Shown here piece after piece: positions 18,390-27,312 of a DNA stretch of 64,000 nucleotides (its first letter is position 1; every line of letters begins with the position of its first letter). Origin of the DNA: Salinispira pacifica (GTDB lineage: Bacteria; Spirochaetota; Spirochaetia; DSM-27196; Salinispiraceae); NCBI RefSeq assembly GCF_000507245.1, contig NC_023035.1, positions 571,001 to 635,000 on the forward strand. Direction: 5' to 3'. The translations under genes and the position numbers were made by a program. The notes beneath the pieces were generated by a model. It was not told the DNA's origin. It made no database searches and was given only the letters and a program-made list of their open reading frames with translations.

Positions 18390-18685
18390 GCAGGGCAGTT
18401 GAGACCATCACCATCTGCATGGGCAGTTCCTGTCATTCCCGGGGCAACCGGGAAAACCTGGAGCTGCTCAGGCAGTGGCTGTCCGGTCAGTCAAAAAATC
18501 CGGATGCACAAATCGAATTGAAGGGGACTCTCTGCTGCGGTAAATGCAGCAGCGGTCCCCATCTCACAGGAAATAATGAGGAGCCCCTGCCTTCCAGCCC
18601 GGGGCTGCTTGAGCAATGGCTCCGGCGGCACCTCTTCAGGAAAGAGTCTGACCGACGGGATGAACCGAACCCGGAAGTAATGTAA
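18386..18685 (+). CDS. Thioredoxin-like 2Fe-2S ferredoxin (NuoE/HydC-like)
   Basis: 99-residue protein with a C-x4-C (CMGSSC, residues 12-17) and a C-x3-C (CCGKC) pair, the ligand pattern of thioredoxin-fold [2Fe-2S] domains of NuoE and hydrogenase subunits. It is coupled to adhE by ATGA overlap and lies 8 nt before the HydS-like gene. It probably shuttles electrons to or from the neighbouring hydrogenase proteins. A second such protein occurs at 21942. Confidence 0.82.
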   Translation: MSRAVETITICMGSSCHSRGNRENLELLRQWLSGQSKNPDAQIELKGTLCCGKCSSGPHLTGNNEEPLPSSPGLLEQWLRRHLFRKESDRRDEPNPEVM

Positions 18686-18693
18686 AAACGAAA

Positions 18694-20664
18694 ATGAATA
18701 AAACAGGTCCCATATATACAGAGGAAACAGTCTGTCAGGACTGTTATAAATGCATCCGTCAATGTCCGGTGAAAGCCATTAGTGTGGAAGACGGACACGC
18801 GGTAATCATGGCGGATAACTGCATTCTTTGCGGCGTTTGTGTGAATGCATGCCCCGTGGGGGCAAAAAAAGTGCGGGATGATTCCTCTTTTATTGAAGCC
18901 ATGCTGGATTCGGATGAGCAGGTATGCGCGGCATTGGCGCCGTCTCTACTTGCCATGGATTCGGCGGGGCTCATACCTCCTCTTATTCCCGTGCTTGAAG
19001 ATCTGGGGTTCGCAGCCTGGGCACGGGTGTCCGACGGAGCTGAGTGGGTGAATGCTCAGACCCCCGCAGCAGCTGCATTAAATGATGATGCTGATGTACT
19101 GGTCTCCTCCGCATGTCCGGCGGCGAACCGGTATCTCAGGCTCTACGGCAGGGAGGGTGCCCGTCTGGTGAACTTGCCGACACCCATGCTTGCCGCCTGT
19201 GCAGGATTGAAAGAGGACTATCCGCGGGTGGTATTCATCGGCCCCTGTGCGGCCAAAAAATGGGAGGCGGACAGTTTCCCCCAATGGGTTGACGGAGTTC
19301 TTACCCTGGATGAGCTTGAATCTCTTATTGAACGGCGCATGAACGGGCACACTGAAGCGCCAAACACCTCGGCTGCCCGTATTGGACCGGACGAATCCGA
19401 TTCGGGACCGCCCGAAACCAATAGCGGCCAGGCCGCAGCCCATATTGGACTGGCCGCAGCCCGGCTGTATCCCAAACCCGGGGGAATGCTGGAATCTCTC
19501 AACAAAACCAGCAGGCTTCCCGAAGGATCCATTGCGATTTCCGGAGTGGACCGCTTCCAGGAATCTTTGGACGAGGCTGTTCTTATGGCTCGGAATCGTT
19601 CAGTGGAGAAGGGCCGGACGCATGGCCGTAATCCGGACGGCGGCCCGGTTTTTATGGAGATGCTTTCCTGCCGGGGAGGGTGTCTTGAGGGGCAGTGCGC
19701 TGCATCCAGGGCGGGGCAGCTGCGATCTTCCCGGGAACTGGAGATAATTGCGGATGGAGCCACGGGGGATGCCGGAGCTGAGAGCATGGCCGGAGCAGCC
19801 AGAGCAGCCGGAGCAGACAGAGCGGCCCAGTCAGACAGAACGGCCCAGTCAGACAGAACGGCCGGTTCTGATAAGCGGCGGTTTGAATCCGCCCGGGAAA
19901 TTGATTTTTCTTCTGTCCGGGGGCTGAAAAAATTCAGGTGGCCGGAACTTGACCACCCGGTCACATTACGCAGGCACCCTTCTCTCGGCGATCCGGAAAC
20001 AGACCTGAAGATCAGGAATTTCCTGGACTCCATCGGTAAACACAGCCCCGTTGACGAAAAAGATTGCGGCGCATGCGGCTACGATTCCTGCCGGGATTTC
20101 GCCTGGGCCGTTGTCCACGGTTTCGGGGAGAGAAACATGTGCGTAAGCAATCTGCGGATGGTGGCGGAGCGGAAAGCTAATGCCCTGCTGAAGACCATGC
20201 CCTGTGCGGTGGTGATTGTGGATGATCAGCTGGGCATCGTGGAATGCAACAGAAAATTCCTCCAGAATTTCCTTCCCCAGGCAGCTGAACTCCCCGGCAG
20301 AGAGCTGCAGCAGCATATTCATCAGGTGAACCTGGAACATATTATCGAGGACTGCTCCAGCTTCCGTCAGGTTCTGAAAAGCGGATCACCGGTGGAGGGT
20401 ATCACCCTGAAAAAGCAGGAGCGGATCTATGAGCTCACCGTCTTTCCCGTGGAGAAGGAACGTACCGCCGGATGCCTGCTCCAGGATATTACCCAGCCCT
20501 TCGCCCGAAGGGAAAGCGTCATCCGCCGGGCGAAAACGGTGCTGGAAAAAAATGTACAGACGGTACAGCAAATCGCGTTTCTTTTGGGGGAAAATGCAAG
20601 TGAGAGCGAGCAGATGCTCAGGGCGGTGATCCAGTCATTCGGAGGCGGGGAACGGGATGAGTGA
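18694..20664 (+). CDS. Sensory [FeFe]-hydrogenase-like protein with PAS domain (HydS-like)
   Basis: 656-residue modular protein. Two [4Fe-4S] motifs lie at residues 14-53. An [FeFe] H-cluster domain follows, with L1 SSAC (Cys141), L2 IGPCAAKK (Cys185) and L3 CRGGC (Cys326, Cys330). The proton-relay Cys of the normal TSCCP motif is Ala140, as in the Thermotoga sensory hydrogenase HydS, so a sensor rather than a fast catalyst is expected. Next come a repeat-rich Ala/Asp linker (360-395), a four-Cys Fe-S module (458, 461, 466, 483), a PAS domain (about 500-610) and a helical output end. It overlaps the SpoIIE phosphatase gene by 8 nt, suggesting a signalling pair. Confidence 0.85.
   Translation: MNKTGPIYTEETVCQDCYKCIRQCPVKAISVEDGHAVIMADNCILCGVCVNACPVGAKKVRDDSSFIEAMLDSDEQVCAALAPSLLAMDSAGLIPPLIPVLEDLGFAAWARVSDGAEWVNAQTPAAAALNDDADVLVSSACPAANRYLRLYGREGARLVNLPTPMLAACAGLKEDYPRVVFIGPCAAKKWEADSFPQWVDGVLTLDELESLIERRMNGHTEAPNTSAARIGPDESDSGPPETNSGQAAAHIGLAAARLYPKPGGMLESLNKTSRLPEGSIAISGVDRFQESLDEAVLMARNRSVEKGRTHGRNPDGGPVFMEMLSCRGGCLEGQCAASRAGQLRSSRELEIIADGATGDAGAESMAGAARAAGADRAAQSDRTAQSDRTAGSDKRRFESAREIDFSSVRGLKKFRWPELDHPVTLRRHPSLGDPETDLKIRNFLDSIGKHSPVDEKDCGACGYDSCRDFAWAVVHGFGERNMCVSNLRMVAERKANALLKTMPCAVVIVDDQLGIVECNRKFLQNFLPQAAELPGRELQQHIHQVNLEHIIEDCSSFRQVLKSGSPVEGITLKKQERIYELTVFPVEKERTAGCLLQDITQPFARRESVIRRAKTVLEKNVQTVQQIAFLLGENASESEQMLRAVIQSFGGGERDE
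19825..19862 (+). repeat. 18-bp direct repeat in the HydS-like gene
   Basis: GCCCAGTCAGACAGAACG occurs twice in tandem, with a third partial copy (GCGGCC...) on either side. It codes the AQSDRTAQSDRTA linker between hydrogenase and Fe-S/PAS modules. In frame. Confidence 0.75.
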
Positions 20665-21835
20665 GCAGCTTTTCAGTGATATTGCCCTGTCCGCCACAGC
20701 GAAATACGGAGAGTCGGCCCGGGGGGATTGCTTTCTTTCCAGGCGGGACGGCGACGGATCAACTGTTGTTGCAGTGCTCTCCGACGGGTTGGGATCGGGA
20801 ATCAAGGCGAATGTTCTGGCAACCCTCACCGCTAAAATCGCACTGGATATGTTCTGTTCTGGCGAAGATCTGCTTACAGCCGCCCGGCTCATCTATACCT
20901 CCCTGCCCACCTGCAGTGAGAGAAGAATCAGCTACGCTACGTTTTCTGTTGTCCGTTCACACGGAAACGGGGATGTGACGATTATTGAATTTGATAATCC
21001 TCCGGCCCTGGTGATCCGTAATCATGAGCTGCTGGACTTGGAGGAGGAATCATTTACGGTTCCCAGACCACGGGCTGCAGCGGCTACCATTACACGAAGA
21101 GTGCTTCATTCACGTCCCGGGGACCGCATAGTCTTTTTCAGCGACGGGGTGAGCCAGGCGGGTATGGGTTCGGATGCCCATCCTCTGGGGTGGCAGGATG
21201 TATTCCCCTATGTCCGGGGACTGCTGGATCATAATCCGGAGATCAGTTCCGTCGATTTGAGCCGGGCGGTACTCAGGAGGGCTGAGCGTCTGGACGGCAT
21301 GAAGGCCCGGGACGATATCAGCTGTGCCGTGTTGCATGTGCGGCATCCCAGAAAAACGATTCTGGTTTCTGGCCCTCCGTTTCATCCCCAGGGTGATGGG
21401 TATCTGGCATCCCTGTTGAAGAGCTTTGACGGGAAAAAGGCCGTGTGCGGAGGGACTACCGCCCAGATCATTGCCCGGGAATGGGGCGAGAATGTTCATA
21501 TGGACTTAAGCGCCCACACAGGAAGTCTGCCTCCCATGTCACGGCTGGACGGAGTTGACCTGGTAAGCGAAGGCATTCTTACCATTTCAGCATTGAAGGA
21601 TGCTCTGGAGCAGGGCGACGATCATAGCAAGCCGCTGGATCCGCCGGTGGACCGGCTTCAGAATCTTCTGTTGAACAGCGACAGCATCCACATTGTGGGG
21701 GGGACCAGAATCAACGAAGCCCACCAGGACCCCAATATGCCCGTGGAGCTTGAGATCAGGCGGAATGCTCTCAGGTCCTTGGGAGAAATACTGAAAACCC
21801 GGTATCTCAAAGAAGTTGAACTTGAATTTATCTGA
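20657..21835 (+). CDS. SpoIIE-type PP2C serine phosphatase
   Basis: 392-residue PPM phosphatase. The metal-binding aspartates are visible in ARGDCFLS (near 22), VLSDGLGSG (near 43), FFSDGVSQAG (near 163) and DDISCAVL (near 221). A second domain (about 230-392) has no recognised family. It overlaps the HydS-like sensor by 8 nt. SpoIIE-family phosphatases normally dephosphorylate an anti-sigma-antagonist protein; here H2 or redox sensed by HydS could set its activity. The target is not in the window. Confidence 0.85.
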   Translation: MSEQLFSDIALSATAKYGESARGDCFLSRRDGDGSTVVAVLSDGLGSGIKANVLATLTAKIALDMFCSGEDLLTAARLIYTSLPTCSERRISYATFSVVRSHGNGDVTIIEFDNPPALVIRNHELLDLEEESFTVPRPRAAAATITRRVLHSRPGDRIVFFSDGVSQAGMGSDAHPLGWQDVFPYVRGLLDHNPEISSVDLSRAVLRRAERLDGMKARDDISCAVLHVRHPRKTILVSGPPFHPQGDGYLASLLKSFDGKKAVCGGTTAQIIAREWGENVHMDLSAHTGSLPPMSRLDGVDLVSEGILTISALKDALEQGDDHSKPLDPPVDRLQNLLLNSDSIHIVGGTRINEAHQDPNMPVELEIRRNALRSLGEILKTRYLKEVELEFI

Positions 21836-21941
21836 TACACCCGGCGGCAAAATATGCGGCACACACCACCGCAGCCGGCATGGTTCGAATACCTGAAAGG
21901 GTAAAACGGCAATGAGAACAATATCAGAGTGGAGGAAACAC

Positions 21942-22319
21942 GTGGATACACAAGACAGCAAAACCGGCAGCCGGAATATCAAGCTAAACCGGAATATCAA
22001 CATAGACAATGAACAGCCCGGTTCATTGCACGATGAACAGAAGACTTCAGCCTGCATAGAAGTGGAGCTGTGCATGGGAACCGCCTGTCACGTTCACGGG
22101 GCGGCGGACCTTCTTCACCGGCTGAAAGAGCTTGAACAGACATATCCTCTTGAACTGCGGGCCGTCCCCTGTCTCAACAGATGCCGTCAGCGTGGGGCCG
22201 AGCAGCCGCCGGTTATCCGCATTAACGGAAGGCTGCACTTTGCACTGCTGCCCGAAGGTCTTGAAGAGCTGATATCTTCCGTACAGGAACACGATAACGA
22301 AAACGGAGCGGGGCGATGA
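21942..22319 (+). CDS. Second thioredoxin-like 2Fe-2S ferredoxin (NuoE-like)
   Basis: 125-residue protein with CMGTAC and CLNRC, the four ligands of a thioredoxin-fold [2Fe-2S] cluster, and a PVIRINGRLHF strand. The GTG at 21942 is preferred because GGAGG stands 6 nt upstream; an in-frame ATG at 21912 lacks a ribosome site. The first 35 residues are polar and probably disordered. Its stop overlaps the hydrogenase ATG by ATGA, so it likely carries electrons for that enzyme. Confidence 0.82.
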   Translation: MDTQDSKTGSRNIKLNRNINIDNEQPGSLHDEQKTSACIEVELCMGTACHVHGAADLLHRLKELEQTYPLELRAVPCLNRCRQRGAEQPPVIRINGRLHFALLPEGLEELISSVQEHDNENGAGR

Positions 22320-23707
22320 GTCAGCGGAAAAACCGGAGTACCAGGGGCGCAAAAATCCGCCGTGAGATTTATCAGGGGATTGCCGAAAGTGAGCTGAAGA
22401 AAGATCCTTCCCTCCTGGACAGACTTGCATTTGATATGGAAGCAAGGAGCAGCGATACCGCCAGGTGCTGCAGTCATCACCGGAAAGCAGTGCTGAGAAG
22501 GAGGGTTGTGGCGGCCATGGGATACCGGCCATCCAGTATTGAAGAGTTTCAGCCTCTTTCCGGTCTGCCGGCGGCAGGCATCGGTGAACCGGCCATGGTG
22601 ATTATCCCCGAGGCATGCAACAGCTGTCCTTCTTCAAGCTATGTGGTTACCAATGGGTGTCAGAACTGTGTGGACCGCAATTGCAGTCACCAGTGTCCGC
22701 GGGATGCCATAACATTCACCAATAGCGGAGCAGTAATCGATGGAGAGTTGTGCATCAACTGCGGCAAATGCGCCAAAGCCTGCAGTTTCTCTGCCATCAT
22801 CCCCCGGAAATCTCCCTGCCTGGATGCCTGTCCCGCTGGAGCCATTCAGCGGGAAGGGGACGGCCCCGCAGTCATCCATGAAGAGAAATGCATTCAATGC
22901 GGACAGTGCATGCTTTCCTGTCCCTTTGCAGCCCCGGTTCCGGTGTCGCACATGCGGAATGTGGCCCGGGAGTTATCTTCGGAAAACGGCCCCGTGGCCC
23001 TGGTTGCTCCTTCGGTCCACGGTCAGCTTCCCGGTACCCGGGAGCAGTTTTATACAGGACTGGGGCGGCTGGGGTTTGCCGCGGTGTATGAGGTTGCCGA
23101 GGGTGCCGTTGCCACCGCAGAACACGAGGCCCGGGAACTGGGGGAACACATGAAGGCCGGGAAAGGCTTCATGACTTCCTCCTGCTGCCCCGCATACACA
23201 GAACTGGTGCGCACTGCCATTCCTGCCCTGGGTTCCAGGGTGAGCAGCACTCCTCCCCCGATGTTTTACAGCGCCCGAAAGGCGGCGGTGAAGCATGCCG
23301 GGCGCAGTCTGGTGTTCATCGGCCCATGTTTTGCGAAGAAGCTGGAAGCGCTGCGGGATGGATCAGCGGATTATGTGATCACCGTGGAAGAACTGGGAGC
23401 CATGCTGGTTGCTGCAGAAATTGAGCTGTCAGATCTCCCGGAAGAAGACTCTGCAACTCTTCCCCGGCCGCCGGAGTGGGCCATGGGTTTTGCACGGGCC
23501 GGAGGCGTAGCCGCAGCAATTGCCGGAATATCAGCCCGCCCCCCCGGAACCAGGAACATCAAGGGGCTGGACAAAAAGCAAAGCAACCTGCTGAAAGTCT
23601 GGAGCAAAAAACCCGAGCTTGCGGACACAGATTTTCTGGAGGTAATGTGCTGCCCCGGGGGGTGTGCGTCCGGGCCCGGAGTTCTCTGGGAGAACTGTGG
23701 CGATTAG
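22316..23707 (+). CDS. Compact [FeFe] hydrogenase (group B-like)
   Basis: 463-residue monomeric [FeFe] hydrogenase. A Cys-rich N-terminus (CNSCPSSS, CQNCVDRNC) precedes ferredoxin-like [4Fe-4S] motifs (CINCGKCAKAC, CIQCGQCMLSC; residues 146-202). All H-cluster motifs are intact: L1 SCCPAY (Cys290, Cys291), L2 IGPCFAKKLE (Cys338) and L3 EVMCCPGGC (Cys446, Cys450). It evolves or oxidises H2 with ferredoxin. It is last in the adhE operon and coupled to the 2Fe-2S protein. The variant L2 (GPC instead of MPC) and extended N-terminus fit group B rather than HydA1. Maturation needs HydE, HydF and HydG. Confidence 0.88.
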   Translation: MSQRKNRSTRGAKIRREIYQGIAESELKKDPSLLDRLAFDMEARSSDTARCCSHHRKAVLRRRVVAAMGYRPSSIEEFQPLSGLPAAGIGEPAMVIIPEACNSCPSSSYVVTNGCQNCVDRNCSHQCPRDAITFTNSGAVIDGELCINCGKCAKACSFSAIIPRKSPCLDACPAGAIQREGDGPAVIHEEKCIQCGQCMLSCPFAAPVPVSHMRNVARELSSENGPVALVAPSVHGQLPGTREQFYTGLGRLGFAAVYEVAEGAVATAEHEARELGEHMKAGKGFMTSSCCPAYTELVRTAIPALGSRVSSTPPPMFYSARKAAVKHAGRSLVFIGPCFAKKLEALRDGSADYVITVEELGAMLVAAEIELSDLPEEDSATLPRPPEWAMGFARAGGVAAAIAGISARPPGTRNIKGLDKKQSNLLKVWSKKPELADTDFLEVMCCPGGCASGPGVLWENCGD

Positions 23708-23887
23708 CCTAACCGGTAGGTATGGGGGCGGTATCCGGGGTCGGAGTCCGCCCTGTCCATTTACGCTTTATTTAGATATCCTCGCAATAATTATATAATT
23801 AGACCCTTGCTTGTTTTATAGCAAAAAATTCACCTTTTTTTCAACATACCGGCACATCTTGGGGAGTTTTTACAATATATTTATTCC

Positions 23888-25255
23888 ATGGAGTTCTCAA
23901 ACCAGAAAACATGCGAAGAACAGCTGCGGAAACTCCGTATTGAGCTTCAGCTTGAACAGGAACATGCCCAGCAGCTTGAGCGTCTTTTAAATCACGACCC
24001 CGACACCGGCCTTCCGCAGCGGCATGTTCTGGTTCGGCGTCTTATGAAGATGGTCCGGGACAGCGGGGAAACGCCATTTGCATACGGAATTATCCGCCTT
24101 GACCGCCGATATCAGCGGATTAAATACACCCGGGACAGGATCAAAGTGCTGCTGTACATAACCGCTGAGCGTATCAAGTCCATTTTAGGCGAAGGAAACG
24201 TGTACCAGTCCGACCGGAGCGACGAGTTCCTCTTTGTCATGGAAAATGCGGAGAGCGAGCAGGCGATTACTGAAATTATAGAGGAAGTACAGACGGCGAT
24301 TTCAGAAAAGCACAATGCTCCCGCCTCGGACCTGAGTTTCGGAAGCAATGTGGGAGTAGCGGTATATCCCTGGCATGCTCAAAAGCTGGAGGAGCTTGAA
24401 GTAAACGCAGAAATCGCCCTGGGTATTTATGAGCGCAAGAGAGAACAGGGCTTTCTCTACACTCCCGAGCTGGGGGAGAGGTTTCATGAGAACGAGGCCC
24501 TGGTGCATCAGATGCATCAGAGCATACAGGATGGGTTCAACGGCTTTTACGTGGTGTATCAGCCCATCATCGATACCGATAAAACCGTTATGGGCTGCGA
24601 AGCCCTGATGCGCTGGACGGTGCCCGGCTTCGGAGCCATTCCTCCGGCACGGTTTATCCCTCTGGCCGAAGAGAACGGGTATATCCGTTTCCTGGGTAAG
24701 TGGGTGCTCTACCAGGCTTTAAACCAGATCCGGCTGTGGCGGGAAACCCACGGTACAGATTTTTTCATGTCGGTGAATCTTTCCACCGTCCAGCTGGAAA
24801 GCCCCGAGATTCTTTCAGACATTGAAACTGCCCTCACAACCCTGGAACTTCCCGGCGAAGTCCTGCATCTGGAAATAACCGAAAGTTCGGTTATGGAAAA
24901 TCCCGTGGAAATAACCTCCCGCCTCCGGGCAATCCGGGAGCTGGGGGTGAAGATTATGGTGGATGATTTCGGCACAGGCTATTCGAATCTGAATTATCTG
25001 CATCAGTTTCCGGTGGATACCCTGAAAATCGCCAAGGAGTTTATCGACGTGTACCCTGCCGACGGCGGCGCACGGGAACTGGTTCGGGCAATTCAGGGAC
25101 TGGCGGAAAGCTTCGGGTTCAATACCCTGGCGGAAGGAATAGAACGTCAGGAGCAGTTCGATGCCCTGAAAACTTCCGGAGTGCATTTTATTCAAGGCTA
25201 CATTTTCAGTCCGCCCATCGATCCTGCGGAATTCGAAGAAAAATATCTCATGTAG
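23888..25255 (+). CDS. GGDEF-EAL protein, likely c-di-GMP phosphodiesterase
   Basis: 455-residue cytoplasmic protein: short coiled coil (residues 5-40), degenerate GGDEF domain (signature RSDEF near 115), and a complete EAL domain (about 200-450). The EAL domain shows EALMRW, LEITESS, VDDFGTGYSNLNYL and the Lys-bearing VDTLKIAKEF, so hydrolysis of c-di-GMP is likely, while synthesis is not. It has no membrane anchor or sensor domain. It is probably monocistronic; the 180-bp upstream region is AT-rich and holds a weak GGGCGG/CCGCCC stem. Confidence 0.9.
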   Translation: MEFSNQKTCEEQLRKLRIELQLEQEHAQQLERLLNHDPDTGLPQRHVLVRRLMKMVRDSGETPFAYGIIRLDRRYQRIKYTRDRIKVLLYITAERIKSILGEGNVYQSDRSDEFLFVMENAESEQAITEIIEEVQTAISEKHNAPASDLSFGSNVGVAVYPWHAQKLEELEVNAEIALGIYERKREQGFLYTPELGERFHENEALVHQMHQSIQDGFNGFYVVYQPIIDTDKTVMGCEALMRWTVPGFGAIPPARFIPLAEENGYIRFLGKWVLYQALNQIRLWRETHGTDFFMSVNLSTVQLESPEILSDIETALTTLELPGEVLHLEITESSVMENPVEITSRLRAIRELGVKIMVDDFGTGYSNLNYLHQFPVDTLKIAKEFIDVYPADGGARELVRAIQGLAESFGFNTLAEGIERQEQFDALKTSGVHFIQGYIFSPPIDPAEFEEKYLM

Positions 25256-25418
25256 AAACTTTCATTCCCCGCACCGGCCCCCCGTGATCTGGAATTTGCA
25301 TCCGGGGCGGAGTATACTCCCCCGCATGATAACAAAAATGTTTTACGAAAGAAAATCAACCGCCCGGCCCCACAGCCCGGCTCCCAACCTTGCACACAGC
25401 CCGGCCCGCCGCGGTATT

Positions 25419-27116
25419 ATGTCAGCATTTCCGGTGTCCTCCCGGAAAACTCCTTTGGTTCTGGTACTTTTAACCCTTTTCCTCCTTGCAGCCTGTAAAC
25501 CCCAGCCCCAGGGACCGGGGGACGAGTATTTCGGCAATTTCACTCCCGTGAACCCGGGAGCAGAATCCCTGGGTGCACCGGCGGACTGGTATTCCGACGC
25601 CCGGTTTTATCATATCTGGGTAAATGCCTTTTCCGATTCCGACGGAGATGGTATCGGAGATATTCCGGGAATCGTAAACCGCCTGGACTATCTTGAAGAT
25701 CTGGGGATCAACGCCATCTGGCTGTCCCCCATCTTCGAGACCAAGGGTCAGGATTACCCCCAGGGCAATATGCACGGTTATGACACCACCGATCATTACG
25801 AGATCAACCCCTACTTCGGAGATACCGAAGATGTCCGCAACCTCCTGGATCAGGCCCATTCAAGGGGGATTCGTGTAATCTTCGACTTTGTTCCCAATCA
25901 CGTTTCCACCCAGCATCCGTGGTTCCAGTACTCTGTGGAGAATTCCGGAGGCTACGGCGACTGGTTTGTGTGGGAATATGAGGATCTGGACAACTATTAT
26001 GACGGTCCATGGGGGCAGGAGGTATGGCACAGGGCTTCCAACGGCCGGTATTACTACGGGGTGTTCTGGGACGGCATGCCCGACCTGAACTATGAAAACC
26101 CGGAGGTCCGGGAATCCATGGCCAGCGTAGTTACCCATTGGCTGAACTTCGGCTTTGACGGAATCCGGGTGGACGCTGTGAAGTATGTCTATGAACAAGA
26201 CACCGACGATAATCCCAGAACCGCCCCCATCATGGAAGACACCGCCGCCACCAGAGAGTATTTCGCCGAGCTCCGGGAAAAGATTCTGGACCACTACGGC
26301 TACCGGGGATTTGGAAAGTTCATGGTAGTGGAAAACTGGACAAATACCGACAAGCTGGATACCTATGCGGAGTTCAACGGCAGGGCGGCAGCCCAGATGA
26401 GTTTCGACTTCGACCTGGGAGGGACAATTTTTTACTCACTCTCCGGCGGTTCGCCGGCTGCTCTTTCTTCCTATCTTTCCACCCGGGATTCCTACGACAT
26501 GCCCTCCGACTTCCGTTACGGGAATTTTCTCTCCAATCATGACAATGTACGAAGCCGGCCCATGACTGAAACCGGCGACAATACGGAGACTGCCAAAATG
26601 GCTGCCGCCTACAACATTCTCCTTCCGGGGGTTCCCTTTGTGTACTACGGCAATGAAGTGGGGATGACCGGCGCAGCCGGAGATGACATCGATCTCCGCC
26701 AGGACCTGAACTGGGCCGATGTAACCAGTCAAACCGGCGATTCAAGCTCTCTTCTTGAATGGTACCGTGCCCTGCTTACCGCACGGAAAAACTATGACGA
26801 GCTGGGAGGCGGCCAGTTTACTGATGTAAGCAGCGAGGCTTCAAACGGAAACATCTTTGCAGGACTGTGGCAGGATGCAGCTTCAGATACGGCGGTCCTT
26901 TTTGTGGGCAACCACAATAGCAGCGGCGTAACTCCAGAGTCCATGAACCTTTCCGGCTATCTGTCGGGTGTGGGCTCCGGAGTTACCACCATTATCGGAT
27001 CTGACAACGGTGCAGGATTTTCATCCGGCAGCTTCACAAGCGGAACCATCGCTGGCCGGACGGTGAAGGTGTATGTCCTGGGCAGCGGCAGCGAACCGGT
27101 GCTCCTCGCCCCATAA
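25419..27116 (+). CDS. GH13 alpha-amylase-type lipoprotein
   Basis: About 565 residues. The lipobox LLAAC near residue 26 after a hydrophobic leader predicts export and lipid anchoring. The four GH13 regions are visible: DFVPNHVS, GIRVDAVKYV (nucleophile near Asp252), VVENW (acid/base near Glu305) and LSNHDNV (near Asp375). It likely acts on starch or maltodextrins outside the membrane. The start is uncertain: ATG 25419 best places the signal peptide but has no clear ribosome site; in-frame ATGs at 25284 and 25326 would add an unusual Pro/His-rich extension. Confidence 0.9.
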   Translation: MSAFPVSSRKTPLVLVLLTLFLLAACKPQPQGPGDEYFGNFTPVNPGAESLGAPADWYSDARFYHIWVNAFSDSDGDGIGDIPGIVNRLDYLEDLGINAIWLSPIFETKGQDYPQGNMHGYDTTDHYEINPYFGDTEDVRNLLDQAHSRGIRVIFDFVPNHVSTQHPWFQYSVENSGGYGDWFVWEYEDLDNYYDGPWGQEVWHRASNGRYYYGVFWDGMPDLNYENPEVRESMASVVTHWLNFGFDGIRVDAVKYVYEQDTDDNPRTAPIMEDTAATREYFAELREKILDHYGYRGFGKFMVVENWTNTDKLDTYAEFNGRAAAQMSFDFDLGGTIFYSLSGGSPAALSSYLSTRDSYDMPSDFRYGNFLSNHDNVRSRPMTETGDNTETAKMAAAYNILLPGVPFVYYGNEVGMTGAAGDDIDLRQDLNWADVTSQTGDSSSLLEWYRALLTARKNYDELGGGQFTDVSSEASNGNIFAGLWQDAASDTAVLFVGNHNSSGVTPESMNLSGYLSGVGSGVTTIIGSDNGAGFSSGSFTSGTIAGRTVKVYVLGSGSEPVLLAP

Positions 27117-27312
27117 GCGCCGCCATCTTCCCGGGCGGGGCCCCGGCGCCTGCCGCTCCCGGGCTCCCACAGCCCGGCTCCTGCCTCCTGCGTGGCCGGC
27201 CCGCTGCCCGGCTCTAACGGCCCGGCAGCAGTCATCTTCCGAGGCGGCCCGCTTTTGTCAGTCCGCATCCGTCAGTCCCCAGCCCAGCGGCGGCGGCCGT
27301 GTGCCGGCCCCT

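Noticed and set aside
23708-23887. Riboswitch or tRNA in the gap before the EAL gene
   Set aside because: No cloverleaf or known riboswitch core could be drawn; only a weak GGGCGG/CCGCCC stem.
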